Of a DNA stretch of 64,000 bases, positions 40,607 through 51,655 are shown piece by piece. Below the pieces are notes generated by a model. That model saw only the letters and a list, made by a program, of their open reading frames with translations, was not told the origin of the DNA and did not search any database. The stretch lies in NCBI GenBank assembly GCA_947650285.1, contig CANTFL010000002.1, forward strand, positions 248,001-312,000, in the 5' to 3' direction. Origin of the DNA: Hyaloperonospora brassicae. Its lineage: Eukaryota; Oomycota; Peronosporomycetes; Peronosporales; Peronosporaceae. Positions within the stretch are counted from its first letter, which is position 1. The number at the start of each line of letters is the position of its first letter. A program made the translations under genes and the position numbers.

Positions 40607-43600
40607 ACTACCTCAGTTATCTGAGCAAGAGCGTGCCTCGTTCTAACGGACGGCCCCCACCCCTCCGGAAGCTCAAGCTTTGGCGGCGGCATCATCGCCT
40701 ACTTATTTCCCCTCGTCCTCCTCACCCCCAACATCGCATGGCGAAGACCTCGTCGGAGATGCGGTGGGGCCCACAGGTTCGAGGAGCACGGCAGGATCGG
40801 TCTCGGCCACCAGCTTATTCAGCGAGGACTTCGGGGAGCAGTCGTCGCTGAGCTCAGAGGAATTATACCTTAACCTGGTCCGCGCCGTTTCGGAAGCGTC
40901 GGGCTCGGAACTCCGAGAGACTTGTATCGATAACGTGGTCCACCTGTATCCGGATGGTTATGCATCAATCCTGGTCAACCGGGAGCGGCTCTCTTCGCAG
41001 AAATTGCGGTTACCTGCATTACACCCTTTAGAACGGACGCTACTAACCTCCTTCTTTTAAGAGTCGTGTGTCGTTAAGGCTTGCAGATATGCGCGATGGA
41101 CAAATTTAATGACAGACATCAGTCATGATTTAGTCAACACCACGTGGATGCTCACTACGATTCTAGAGCGGACGACAAGTCAGCTTCGCTGGTCCCGTTT
41201 GCCACTTCCAATTCAATGAACATTTAAATTTAGAGGGTCCGCGCCACCACGGAGTTCCGCCACCAAAGCAGGAGCTCAACCTCGCTACGAGGAGTTCATG
41301 TTTAGTCCGTCCAAGTTCTCCTCGGCCGACATAACACGTCTCAAAGCACTCTGCGGTCACGATCGAAGGACAGCGAGAAGTGTCGCGTTACGTGAAGGTT
41401 ATAACGACGAATGGATTATCGTCAAAGGGCGGGCGGAAGGCAACATAGTGAGCAGAACCTTGCCATCTTTTCTTATGTATAATCTACGTACCAGGAATTG
41501 TTGCGTCTGCTCCGAACCAATCAGGCTCAGGTGGAAATAGATCTGAGCTTTCGCCTGCGAGGCGGAGACACAGTGCAATTAAGTCGGCAACACACCCAAG
41601 CGCTGAAGGACGGCATTTTATTCGCGGCGTAGAGTACAAAGGTCAGTCGGCAGAATCTATACGACTTGTTCTGAGATTCAAATACAATCAGCTACAATAC
41701 CGTCTCAAATTCGATCAACCTCTTTTTTCTTCGACCGCAACACGGCAAACAAGCATCAGATAACTCTCGTGCCATTCCGGTGCTTGGTATACCGTTTAAT
41801 GAAACGACATGCGGATTCTGGAAAGTCGCCGTGGGGTCGCTAAACGGGCGTAACATACCCTGGAGCTACTCGGGCTGTAAAATATGAGATTCGAATGCAT
41901 TATGTCTCTCGATTCGTTGGCATCGGTAAATTTCAGCGTATATCAGTCAACAAAATTTGGTGGCGCATGACCTAGAAGATACGGAAATTTGTACACCAAA
42001 CAATTGCTCCTCGAACATTTGGAAACTGACGTTTCGGCTACCCGGTTGCCTTGAATTTTTGCGGGAAACGATCCGGCTTAGTTGGATTGGAATTACGATA
42101 ATACTTAAAAATCCGCCGATGGGTAGTCAACTGCAGTGTTTTAGGTGTGGAAATCTGGGACATACCCTGGCCGGCTTTGGCTTCACAGCAGACAAATCAA
42201 GAGGTGAAGGCTGCTTGGTAGCGACAGAACAAGATTTCGTGGCCCTGGACGATGTCGCTAAGCGTTTTGCCACAACATAGAAATTTTGATCAGCAGAATT
42301 CTCGAGACGACGTATACAGCAAGAGACAGCGGACGTCATCAGTCGAACTATTCGACCGCGTCCGGAGTTCCGAGGATTGAATAACCGACGGAGCATCAAG
42401 CGGTAAGCCGCTTGCACCTGCTCTACTAGGCGAGCCGGCACCTCATTTTACTGGTCAACCGACTCTGGCTGCTACATTCACCGCCGCGAAAAAGATATCG
42501 AAGGCAAAAAAGGTCACGGTGCTTATTAGGTGTGGACGTCCCAAAGTCTCGCCCCGACGGATGCGCATCCATCAATTTTAATCGTGGCAACCCAATTTGG
42601 GCGGGTCTGGATACCGATGAACACCCGGATGCTCCGCTTTCGGATCAAGCCAATACGTGGGTCGCCGAGCCGGAGTATGAGGCCATAAAATACACTTCCA
42701 CCGACGATACCTCTTCAAACCGATTCCCAACGGCCGGTTATTAATCGCAACTAAGGATTCTGCGCAAAAAGCAACCGGCTGTATCATCTGTACCGCAATT
42801 GTTTCGTCTCAAACAACAACAACGAGACATATTTCTTCGCCTTCTGGACCCGTTTACGCGACTTCAACGACAGTTTCGGCCTATTTCACAGCAGTTTGAA
42901 TCCACGATTCTTTCAGTCAAAACCATGGTGAACTGGCTTCAGTTAAGGAAAGTACACACTCTCGGGCATTGAAACTGCCTTCAAATGTCTATCATTACAG
43001 CTCTCTGCGATTTGGACTTAGTCAATTAAGACTTAGTTATGCATGCGGCAACAGCGAATCTGAAAAAGGGAGTCAAATTTACGGGCCAACTTCCCCTAGG
43101 AGATCAGTTTCCACACGCAGCTCAGGTTGTTACACTGATAAGTATTAAGCGTGGCTGGGAAGGAATGGATGTTAAACTGGCGAAGCAACAATTTAAATGG
43201 TATCTGGAAGAGGTAGCTCATAGTCCCTTACAGCGCGACTCGGCAGTCAGGGCTGACAATAGGGGGTGACATGATCTGCATGGCAGCTAAATTTGTACGC
43301 CGTAAAGTATATGGAAATGCGTGAGATGATAATTTCACTGGTCCCTGGCAATGCATTCTGTACCGTCCCAGCTCGCTTGCGCATCGGAACAAGGCGATAC
43401 CGGGGCGCACGTGGTCCTGACGGCGGCCAAGTGTTTTTCGCTCATCGCGCTGGACAAGCTCCTTCTGGTTGAGACGACGCCGATCCTATTACAGAATGAG
43501 GAAACCACCATTCTGCTTTTTTACTGTCGGCATCCGTCGCCAACTGTCCGATCCAACAACGATTACGTTCCGGTGGTTCACATCTCGATTCTTCCACAAT

Positions 43601-43664
43601 AGCAAGATGGCGTCATGCAAGAGGCCACTGAGGATTGAACAGCCGATGGACGAGTGAAGGGGGG
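40607..43664 (+). pseudogene. decayed retroelement interior with zinc-knuckle fragment
   Basis: Plus-strand open stretches in several frames. One (41957-42280) carries a knuckle-like motif CFRCGNLGHTLAGF at 42137-42178, where the fourth Cys position is Phe, followed by a GEGCLVATEQDFVALDDVAK phrase. Other open pieces are at 40680-41060, 41298-41540 and 43351-43602. Together they look like a dead gag/ORF1-type gene and further coding remnants, lying between LTR B and the left LTR of gypsy copy 2. No RT or integrase motif found. The short inverted repeats that fill the gypsy copies are absent here. Confidence 0.45.
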
Positions 43665-44058
43665 TGTAACGGGGCAGCCCGTTACATGGAAGTGTCACTT
43701 TAAAGAAAAAGTGACAACAAAGAATGTTAAGTGAATATTCTTTGAACAATATCACCGATAATGGTGATATTGGTGAAGCGACCAAAGGGTCTGCTCATTG
43801 GTTGGTATCTTGATGATATCAACCCACCAATCGCCGCAGGACGCGCGCAATGAGTGGTGACGAGACGTCACCATACACTCAGTTATATTAGTATAATTAA
43901 GTTAAGTTCAAACAGAGAGACAGTAGTTAAAAGACTTAATTATATTAATATAACAGTTTTACTTTTCCCTTATCTACGCTTCCTCGTTTGCCTCGTGTAC
44001 GTCTGTCGGGGCACCTAAACCCTTGCGTTAAGTTCACGCAAGGGTGTGCCCCGTTACA
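43665..44058 (+). repeat. left LTR of gypsy copy 2 (394 bp)
   Basis: Starts TGTAACGGGGCAGCCCGTTA and ends CCCCGTTACA. It is preceded by GAAGGGGG, which resembles the family's polypurine tract (see findings). Several hairpin stems, such as GGTTGGTATC opposite GATATCAACC, are slightly damaged compared with copy 1. Confidence 0.9.
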
Positions 44059-44080
44059 CCTGGTATCACTTTGTAGTCCT
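44059..44080 (+). other. primer-binding stretch of gypsy copy 2
   Basis: CCTGGTATCACTTTGTAGTC, the same 20 bases that follow the LTR of the dead element at 6.2 kb. Confidence 0.5.
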
Positions 44081-44102
44081 TCCAAGGACCACAACATCCA
44101 AC

Positions 44103-45257
44103 ATGAACATGTTGGATGATGAAGAGACCTTTCACGCCACGCGTGAAGGGTTTACCCATTTGAGTGACATCGAATGGGGTGCGGTAGAACGAATGAGTTC
44201 TACCGTAGGCGAGTTCGCCATTAGCGCCATGTTGGAGTCTCTAGACAGAGACCAACAACATGCCGCTATAGCCAAGTTCATCCAAAGTGAACTTGTCACC
44301 GAAAGGGAGAAAGTAGCCTTGCTTCACCAGCAAGGCTCTCAACAGGCCGAGCAGTTGAGAGAACTCGGTGCTCAACAGACAGAGTTGTTGAGACAGCAGC
44401 AATTCCATGCTGCTGTGGGCGGGACGGCACATGCGCGTCGTCCCGAGGTCATGAAGGTTGACATCTCCAAGTACAGTGGAGTCCCGGAGGACTCCCTGTT
44501 ACTATGGTTTGTCGAACTCGACAGAGCCTTAAGGGCTCGTCGCGTCGAAGATGAGCAAATGAAACTCACATTTGCTCAAACCCACTTGGCAGGACGTGCC
44601 AAAACTTGGTCCCTGGGGCTCGAGAGTAGCGACCCAAATGTGTTTGGGTCGCTAGATGACTTCAAGTCCCGGCTCAGACAAACGTTTGAGCCGCCACGGG
44701 CTGAGTTCAGGGCTCGTTCAGAGCTCCTGAAACTCAAGCAGGGTAAGCGTGATGTGCACGCTTACGCACAACATATACGACTCCTCGCGAGTAGTATAAC
44801 TGCTAACCCAGTTCATGAACACACGTTGATTACGGTGTTCATGCAAGGGCTCGCAGAAGGGCCCGTCAGGAGCCACCTGTTCCGCCTTGAGCTGAATACG
44901 CTGGAAGAAGCGATATCAGCCGCGGAACAGGAAGACTTTAGCATGAGACAGGCTCATGCTAGCTCAAACTCTTACCGTCCACCGAGACGACAAGAGATCG
45001 GAGGTCCAGAACCAATGGACCTCTGCTATGTTGAGAGCGAGAGACCTCGCTCTTCAAACAACAAGCGATTGCAGAGGTGCAATCGCTGTCAGAAGTTAGG
45101 GCACTACGCATACGAGTGTAGTGCTCCACGCCCAGTACCAAACAGTACTGAGCGAAATGGACGACCATTCGCCAGAAAGGGCAATGGGCGTGGGTCCAGC
45201 GCTGTTGCGAAGCCGCAACAGCGAGACGGACCATCAAAAAATGGTCGGGGTCAGTAG
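44103..45257 (+). CDS. gypsy gag polyprotein, copy 2
   Basis: 384 aa, intact, with the same gag core and zinc knuckle (CNRCQKLGHYAYEC) as copy 1. ATG 44103 is the equivalent start, again inside an 11-bp stem (44095-44118). Most amino-acid differences from copy 1 are in residues 35-60. The frame is open although pol is broken, so the copy could still supply Gag. Confidence 0.85.
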   Translation: MNMLDDEETFHATREGFTHLSDIEWGAVERMSSTVGEFAISAMLESLDRDQQHAAIAKFIQSELVTEREKVALLHQQGSQQAEQLRELGAQQTELLRQQQFHAAVGGTAHARRPEVMKVDISKYSGVPEDSLLLWFVELDRALRARRVEDEQMKLTFAQTHLAGRAKTWSLGLESSDPNVFGSLDDFKSRLRQTFEPPRAEFRARSELLKLKQGKRDVHAYAQHIRLLASSITANPVHEHTLITVFMQGLAEGPVRSHLFRLELNTLEEAISAAEQEDFSMRQAHASSNSYRPPRRQEIGGPEPMDLCYVESERPRSSNNKRLQRCNRCQKLGHYAYECSAPRPVPNSTERNGRPFARKGNGRGSSAVAKPQQRDGPSKNGRGQ

Positions 45258-45307
45258 GGGCGGAGCGCCCTACTGATCCAGCAACCTCAAGAGAATTTGC
45301 AAATCTC

Positions 45308-48300
45308 TTGACGAAAGTTGCTCCAGATACACAATCATTGTGTGTCTCTGCACCTGGTGATGACGTTTCGCTCATCACCTTGAAGTTGGAAGCGACAAAT
45401 GATTTGTCGCTTCGTGCCCTAGTAGACTGTGGGGCGTCGAACAACTTTGTTCGTCGCCAGTCACTAGAGGGTCGTAGGCTCAAGTTCGTTGAGCGCGACA
45501 TTCCCCTCACGAGGATGACGGTGCGCCTTGCAACAGGCGCATCGATAACCGTTAAGAAACGTGTAGTAGGAGTCCACTACACGTTGGAGGGCGAACAGTA
45601 CGATGATGACTTCATCGTACTAGATCTGGATGACAAATTTGATGCCATCCTGGGATTACCTTGGCTCAGAAAGTACGAGCCAAGGGTGAGCTGGCAGCAT
45701 CGATCCGTGAAGATGCCTGCCGCTTGTTCATCAGATGGCCATCTGATGAACATCTTGGAGCGTCCACAAGCGTGTGGATGTTCTGCGAGTGAGTGCGATG
45801 GCCTCACTTGCGGTACGGTCGTTAGCACGACTGCACAAGATCACAGTGTAGTTGATCACTACACTGTGGAGCAAGCTCCCGGCGGCTGTACAGAAGTACA
45901 GGCTGCGCCGAAGGTCCACCACTCGAATAAGTCGAGTGGACCGGGACATGGATGCATGCCTAGCGGGCAGCATCTTAGAAGAAAGAAACCTGTTGCCCCC
46001 AAAGGGCAACATGGAAATCCTAGGTCGACTGGAGAGTCGACCGTAGAGGATCGGTACCTGACTGTGGTTGCACAGCCACAGTCAGAAGACGTCGAGGGAA
46101 TAAGTCCCCACGTACTTGAGGAAGGAATTCCTCAAGAGTCACTTGCTGAGGGATCAGGCCCTCAGCAACCTGTGGAACGAAGTTCCCAGGAAGTAACCGA
46201 GACGTTGAACGTCTTGGTTAATGACGGATCAAGCGTAGGCGCTTATACGCTTGATCTGATTGTGCCTCCGAAGTTAACTTCGGAGATAACTCAGTTGCCA
46301 ACGCTAGAACCGAAACGGTTCTTGCGTGATCTGCGTAGTGGCAAAGTCAAGCAGATCTGCATACTCGTCACAGAGGATGATTATGTGGCCGATATTTGGT
46401 CGGCAACAGTATTTGCTGAGAACGAACGGGTTCTCAGCAGCTCATCGATGGACGAAAGTGTCCTCGATGAGAAGACTCGGATTGAGCGATACGCGTCCCA
46501 ATCCTGGGAGTCACTTCAGGCAAATCCTTTGTATAAGGATTTGATCGAATTCAAGGATGTATTCCCTGAATCCGTACCTTGCGAGTTGCCTAAGGACAAA
46601 GGCACTCGACACGAGATCGAGCTCCAACCGGGCTCGAAGTACTGTGTCATGAAGCAGTGGCCACTGCCTCGTGAACAAGTGACTAGCGATCGACAAGTTC
46701 TTTGCCGATCGCTTAGCAGCGGGCCATGTGAGGGAATCAACATCCCCTCACAGCTCTCCGACCTTCTGTGTGCGAAAGGCCACAGGAGGGTGGCGGATAG
46801 TGCACGCATTCAACAAGTTGAATGCTGCAACGGTACCGGCTCAGACGCCGATACCGAGGAAGGACGTAATCATAGATGGTATGTCAAAGAGTACCATCTT
46901 TTCGTCCATGGATCTGATGGATGGGTTCTATCAGATCCTGATGCGTGAACGGGACATCCCGTTCACGGCAGTGAGTACCCCCAGCGGGATGCTGTGGGAG
47001 TGGCTAGTGATGCCACAGGGGCTGAGTAATGCCCCTGCTACATTTCAACAGATGTGTTACAAGTCTGTTGAGACCGGTGCGAGACTTCGCACCGAGTTAC
47101 TTCGACGATGTGTTCGTCCATAGCCGGGCTATGGACGGAAAGACGGACGTTGAAGTTCACAGAACTCACGTTCGTCAGGTTCTTCAACTTATGCGCAAGC
47201 ATAAGTTGTACGCCAACCTCAAGAAGTGTATATTCGCGGCTAGCGAAATACCACTTCTTGGGTGCATCGTGGGTAAACACGGCGTACGCCCTGATCCCGA
47301 AAAGATCAAGGCGATCACCGACTGGCCAGTGCCAGTCGATGTCAAGGGACTAAGAAAGTTCCTTGGTCTAGCGGCGTACTTGCACAAGTACTCGCGCAAC
47401 TACGCCGAGATGACTGTTCATCTTTCTTGCTTGCTCAAGAAAAATGTCAAGTGGTCATGGAACGCTGAGTGCCAGCGTTCCTTTGAAGGTATCAAGCGAA
47501 GCTTGATGCAATCGCCGATCTTGGCGATTGCAGATCAGGACAGACCATTTCATGTGGTCTGTGACGCCAGCGATTTTGCAATCGGCTGTGCGTTAATGCA
47601 GTTCGATGCAGATGGCGCGGAGCGCGTCATCTGTTATCAGTCGCGTCAGCTGCAAGCAGCTGAGCGCAATTACCCAGTGCATGACAAGGAACTCCTTGCC
47701 ATGAAGTACGCACTGGCTAAGTTTCGCGTCTATCTCCTCGGAGATAGACCGTTTGTTGTCTATACGGACCATGCGTCATTACGCACGGCCGTAAACAGCC
47801 CACACCTCTCGCAAAGGATGGCGAGGTGGCTGTCTTTCTTCGCGGAGTATAACTTCTCCGTGGAGTATAAACCAGGACGACTAAACGTCGTCGCTGATGC
47901 ACTTTCGCGCCGGCCCGATTTCGAGCCGGACGCACAATCCAACAGTGAGGATAAGCTCACTGTTGCGACACTGAGAGTCAGTGTTCCGTCGTCAAGCTTA
48001 CTTGACGACGTACGAAAGGCATACGCAGAAGATAAGGATCTTCTGCGATTAATGGATCATCTGGTGGATCCATCCAGTAAATCAATGAAGGATTTACCGG
48101 CTTTGTACCGATCCTCATCGGATCGGTACACAACGCGTAACGGACTGTTATATTATACAGCCGTTGACGGCGACACGCCTCGTGTCGTCGTCCCCACTCA
48201 TAATGATTTGCGATTACGCATCATGTATGAGTGTCACGATGCCCCAACAGGTGGCCATCGTGGTAGAGAAAAGACTTACCTCACGGTAAGTCGTGACTTT

Positions 48301-50155
48301 TACTGGCCACGCCAGTATCAGTTTGTACGCAAGTACATACGTGCTTGCGAGGTTTGTCAACGGGTGAAGCCTAGTCCTTCATCCCATGCACCATTACAGC
48401 CTCCACCTGTTCCGGAAGAGTGCTGGCAGTCCGTTTCAATGGACTTCGTCTTCGGTTTTCCCGAAGACGCTCACAAGAATAATGGTATTCTTGTGTTCGT
48501 TGATCGGTTCAGCAAGATGGTCCATCTTGCTGCTGTGCCCTGAGTCCATCAAGGCTCCAGGTTGTGCTCGTGTCTTTCTTGACACGATCTTCCGACTCCA
48601 CGGGTTGCCCCGTGAACTCGTATCCGACCGTGACCCTCGGTTCACGGAGGAATTTCGGCAAACCGTGTTCCGTACACTGGGAACACGATTGAAGATGTCT
48701 ACTTCTGACCATCCCGAAACAGATGGTCAGACGGAACGTGCGAACCGTGTCCTCGAAGAGATCCTTCGAGGATATGTCCACTCGTTTTTGAGTTGGAGCG
48801 AATTCCTACCCATGGTGGAATTCGCCATCAATAATTCGGTGCATGCTTCAACACAGCACACACCGTTTTACGTGAATGACTTACGCCATCCACGTGTTGC
48901 CGCCCTTCTAGAGTGTGACTCTTGGATAAGGGGGGAGGGACTCGCTCGAGCAAAAACCGTTTTGGCTCTTGCTCATCACGTGTCGACGCTAACGTCGTCA
49001 CGTATGATGCCGATGTCGATCAAGTCGACATCGATGAAGAAGATCACCTCAATAATAGCGATGACGCTATTATTGACTCGGATGATGATGACGATGCTGG
49101 TATATTCAGCATCATCAACGATTATGCCAGCGAGGAAGAAGACAACCTCGCTGAAGAAGAGAACAATCTCTTAGCAGTGCGCACGAAGCGTACTGAAAGA
49201 CAAAACAAAGAGTCAGCAGAGAACTTCCTGCTGACTCGAGAAGCGGTAGTCCGTTTCGTTCAGGACTCCATCGCAAATGCGGTGGACCGTCAGAAACGGA
49301 ACGCAGACAAGAATGGAAGAGCAAATGTTCTTTCATTTAAAGTTAACGACCTAGTACTACTGTCAACGGTAAACTTACCTGGACATGCAGTCACTAGTGT
49401 CGGCAGTAGTAAACTACTGCCGAAATACATTGGGCCATTTCGAGTGTTGCATCGCAAGGGCACCGCATACACAATCGAATTGCCACGTAGGATGCGCACG
49501 CATCCTACGTTTTACGTGGGGCGACTCAGGCCGTACTGTCAGTACGAGTCTTCTTCTTCCGATGAAGATAGCCCCCACGTTCAAGAACATCCATCAAGTT
49601 CTTGCGTTCGCGCTCCAGACGATCCGTCTGGTCGCGCAGATATGATACCTCGGAACTCAACCGAGATATCTCCCCGCGAGCTGTCGCCAGCTCGCCGAAA
49701 AGGAGCGGACATCCCGCTCGACCTGAAGCTGCGCTGTGGCAGTAATCGGCGCGATCCCTCGCCCGATCAGCCTCGCGATCCTTGCGGTTCTTCCGCACGG
49801 TATCAGTCAAAGCGTAGCGCCGGTCGCGCTCGTGCTTCAAGTCATCGCGCAATTCATCGATTGCGCGATCCATCTCGTAAGGGTCGAGATGGTGAACCAG
49901 AATCATCTGGAGGAGGTCTTTCCTCCTTCACCACATCCTTTGGTGGATGCTCACGGTGGTCAACGCTTCCTAGTGGAGCGTATCTTGAACCACCGTGACG
50001 ATTCAGGATCAAGGACGAGCTACCTCGTCCAGTGGCGGGGGTATCCACCCTCTTGGAACAGCTGGGAGCCCCGCTCTCAGCTGTTGATGGATGTTGAAGG
50101 TCTCGTCCGCCAGTATGACGAGACCCATCCGATGAGTCCTGTGGCCCATCGGTAA
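45308..50155 (+). pseudogene. gypsy pol and chromodomain, copy 2, frameshifted
   Basis: The protease-to-RT part is open from 45308 to about 46680. One extra base near 46683, one in a T run near 47043-47045 and one near 48537 each shift the frame relative to copy 1. The reverse transcriptase (YFDD) and RNase H are open within 47060-48535, and the integrase core continues from about 48540. The same G6 frame change as in copy 1 occurs at 48930-48935. A further single-base insertion near 49898 separates the linker from the chromodomain (about 49960-50090), which ends at 50155. Motifs and residues otherwise match copy 1. It is non-functional unless supplied in trans. Confidence 0.85.
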
Positions 50156-51130
50156 ACACGCGCCCTAGGCGCTTGTAGACGGATTGCAAGTTTGCAATCG
50201 CGTCACGCATCTCAGCCGAGATGTGTGCCCTTCCCCAGGGCGAATTTAGGGAATAAACATCCCTATGTGCACGCTGCGAGTTGTCAACACAACTCGCACA
50301 AGGGTCTCCCCATGTGAGGCAAGGAATGTCTGCCTCACTCGATAAACAATGCAACCGGTACCTAGCACCGGTTGGCGTTCGCCTTTCGAACCTGAGGCGT
50401 GTTGCCTCAAGTTTCTTGAGCCACCCTTCTCGTCCAAAATTCTTTACGTTTTGGACGAACGCGTTCCACGCAGCCAAAAGCGAGGTTTTGTCACGCTTTT
50501 GGTTGCCGTTATACCATCGATGTCTACGGAAGACATCGAGATAAAAGTCTTCCTCAGCGCGAAAGTTACTCGCGCTGGGACCCAAGCCGTGAAGCTCAGT
50601 CGCATCGAATAAGGGTATTCGATGGTGTTGGCTTGTCTCGTGAGACAAGCCATTAATGAGCTGTTCAGGAAAACGCCACGGCTTCAGCTCATCACGCTTC
50701 ACAGTGGTACCCTTGTCGGTACCACGGTTGTCAGTATGACGATGGCTTGCACTATCGTCAAGTCGCTCGTGCGAAGGAGCACGAGCTGATCGCGGTGATG
50801 AGCAATCATACTCATCATCAGATCCATCATCACTGCCGAAGAGACTGTGTTGCAACTCACGAGTCCGTTCGTTCGGCAGTGGCCTTGGCGAATACTGAGG
50901 CGTCGCCGGTGATCGAGACGCCTCTAGAACATTGCCCGAGTCAGTCACGTCTGACTCGCCAGAGTAGATGACCTCAACGTCGGGGTCATCATGCGCACGC
51001 GGTGCTGTACCGCGTGCACCTGCAGCACCTCTTGCTGCAGGCGAAGAACGAGCAGCAGACGACGAATCGTCTGCCGCAGAAGCTGGCACAGGCACGGGCT
51101 GTGTGTGTCTTGAGTCACCCGCATAGACAT
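49526..51130 (-). pseudogene. antisense ORF of gypsy copy 2, frameshifted
   Basis: The counterpart of the 535-aa antisense ORF in copy 1. The middle (51095-49854) is open for 413 codons with the same Ser/acidic N-terminal region and central Trp/Cys domain. A one-base loss near 51118 cuts off the original start, and small indels near 49898, 49741 and 49701 split the coiled-coil part, which remains readable in other frames to 49526. Central-domain differences from copy 1 are few and mostly conservative, so the frame was coding until recently. Confidence 0.65.
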
Positions 51131-51251
51131 GTTAACTATGCGAGGTCGGGTTGAATAGTGAATGGAACGGACCCAACAAGTGCTCCCTGTCCCAATGGCG
51201 CCCAACGGGTGGCCGCCATTATTTTCGATAGTCACACGGTGACTATCAGTT

Positions 51252-51262
51252 AAGGGGGGTGA
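51252..51262 (+). other. polypurine tract of gypsy copy 2
   Basis: AAGGGGGGTGA directly before the right LTR, identical to copy 1. Confidence 0.75.
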
Positions 51263-51655
51263 TGTAACGGGGCAGCCCGTTACATGGAAGTGTCACTTTC
51301 AAGAAAAGTGACAATAAAGAATATTAAGTTGAATATTCTTTGAACAATATCACCGATAATGGTGATATTGGTGAGGCGACCAAAGGGTCTGCTCATTGGT
51401 TGATATCGTGATGATATCAACCCACCAATCGCCGCAGGACGCGCGCAATGAGTGGTGACGAGACGTCACCATACACTCAGTTATATTAGCATAATTAAGT
51501 TAGGTCAAACAGAGAGACAGTGGTTAAAAGACTTAATTATATTAATATTACAGTTTTACTTTTCCCTTATCTACGCTTCCTCGTTTGCCTCGTGTACGTC
51601 TGTCGGGGCACCCAAACCCTTGCGTTAAGTTCACGCAAGGGTGTGCCCCGTTACA
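51263..51655 (+). repeat. right LTR of gypsy copy 2 (393 bp)
   Basis: TGTAACGGGG...CCCCGTTACA. It differs from the left LTR by more than ten substitutions and small indels, for example TTGATATCGTGAT here against TTGGTATCTTGAT on the left. Confidence 0.9.

Larger units (their letters stand above)
43665..51655 (+). mobile_element. full-length but frameshifted chromodomain gypsy element, copy 2
   Basis: Same family and layout as copy 1: LTR 43665-44058, primer-binding stretch, gag, pol, chromodomain, antisense ORF, polypurine tract 51252-51262 and LTR 51263-51655. Its LTRs differ from each other at more than ten positions and by one base in length, so it is older than copy 1. The flanking five bases (GGGGG and CCTGA) do not match, so no target duplication is present. 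Pol has three extra-base frameshifts relative to copy 1, and the 3' region has more. Confidence 0.95.
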
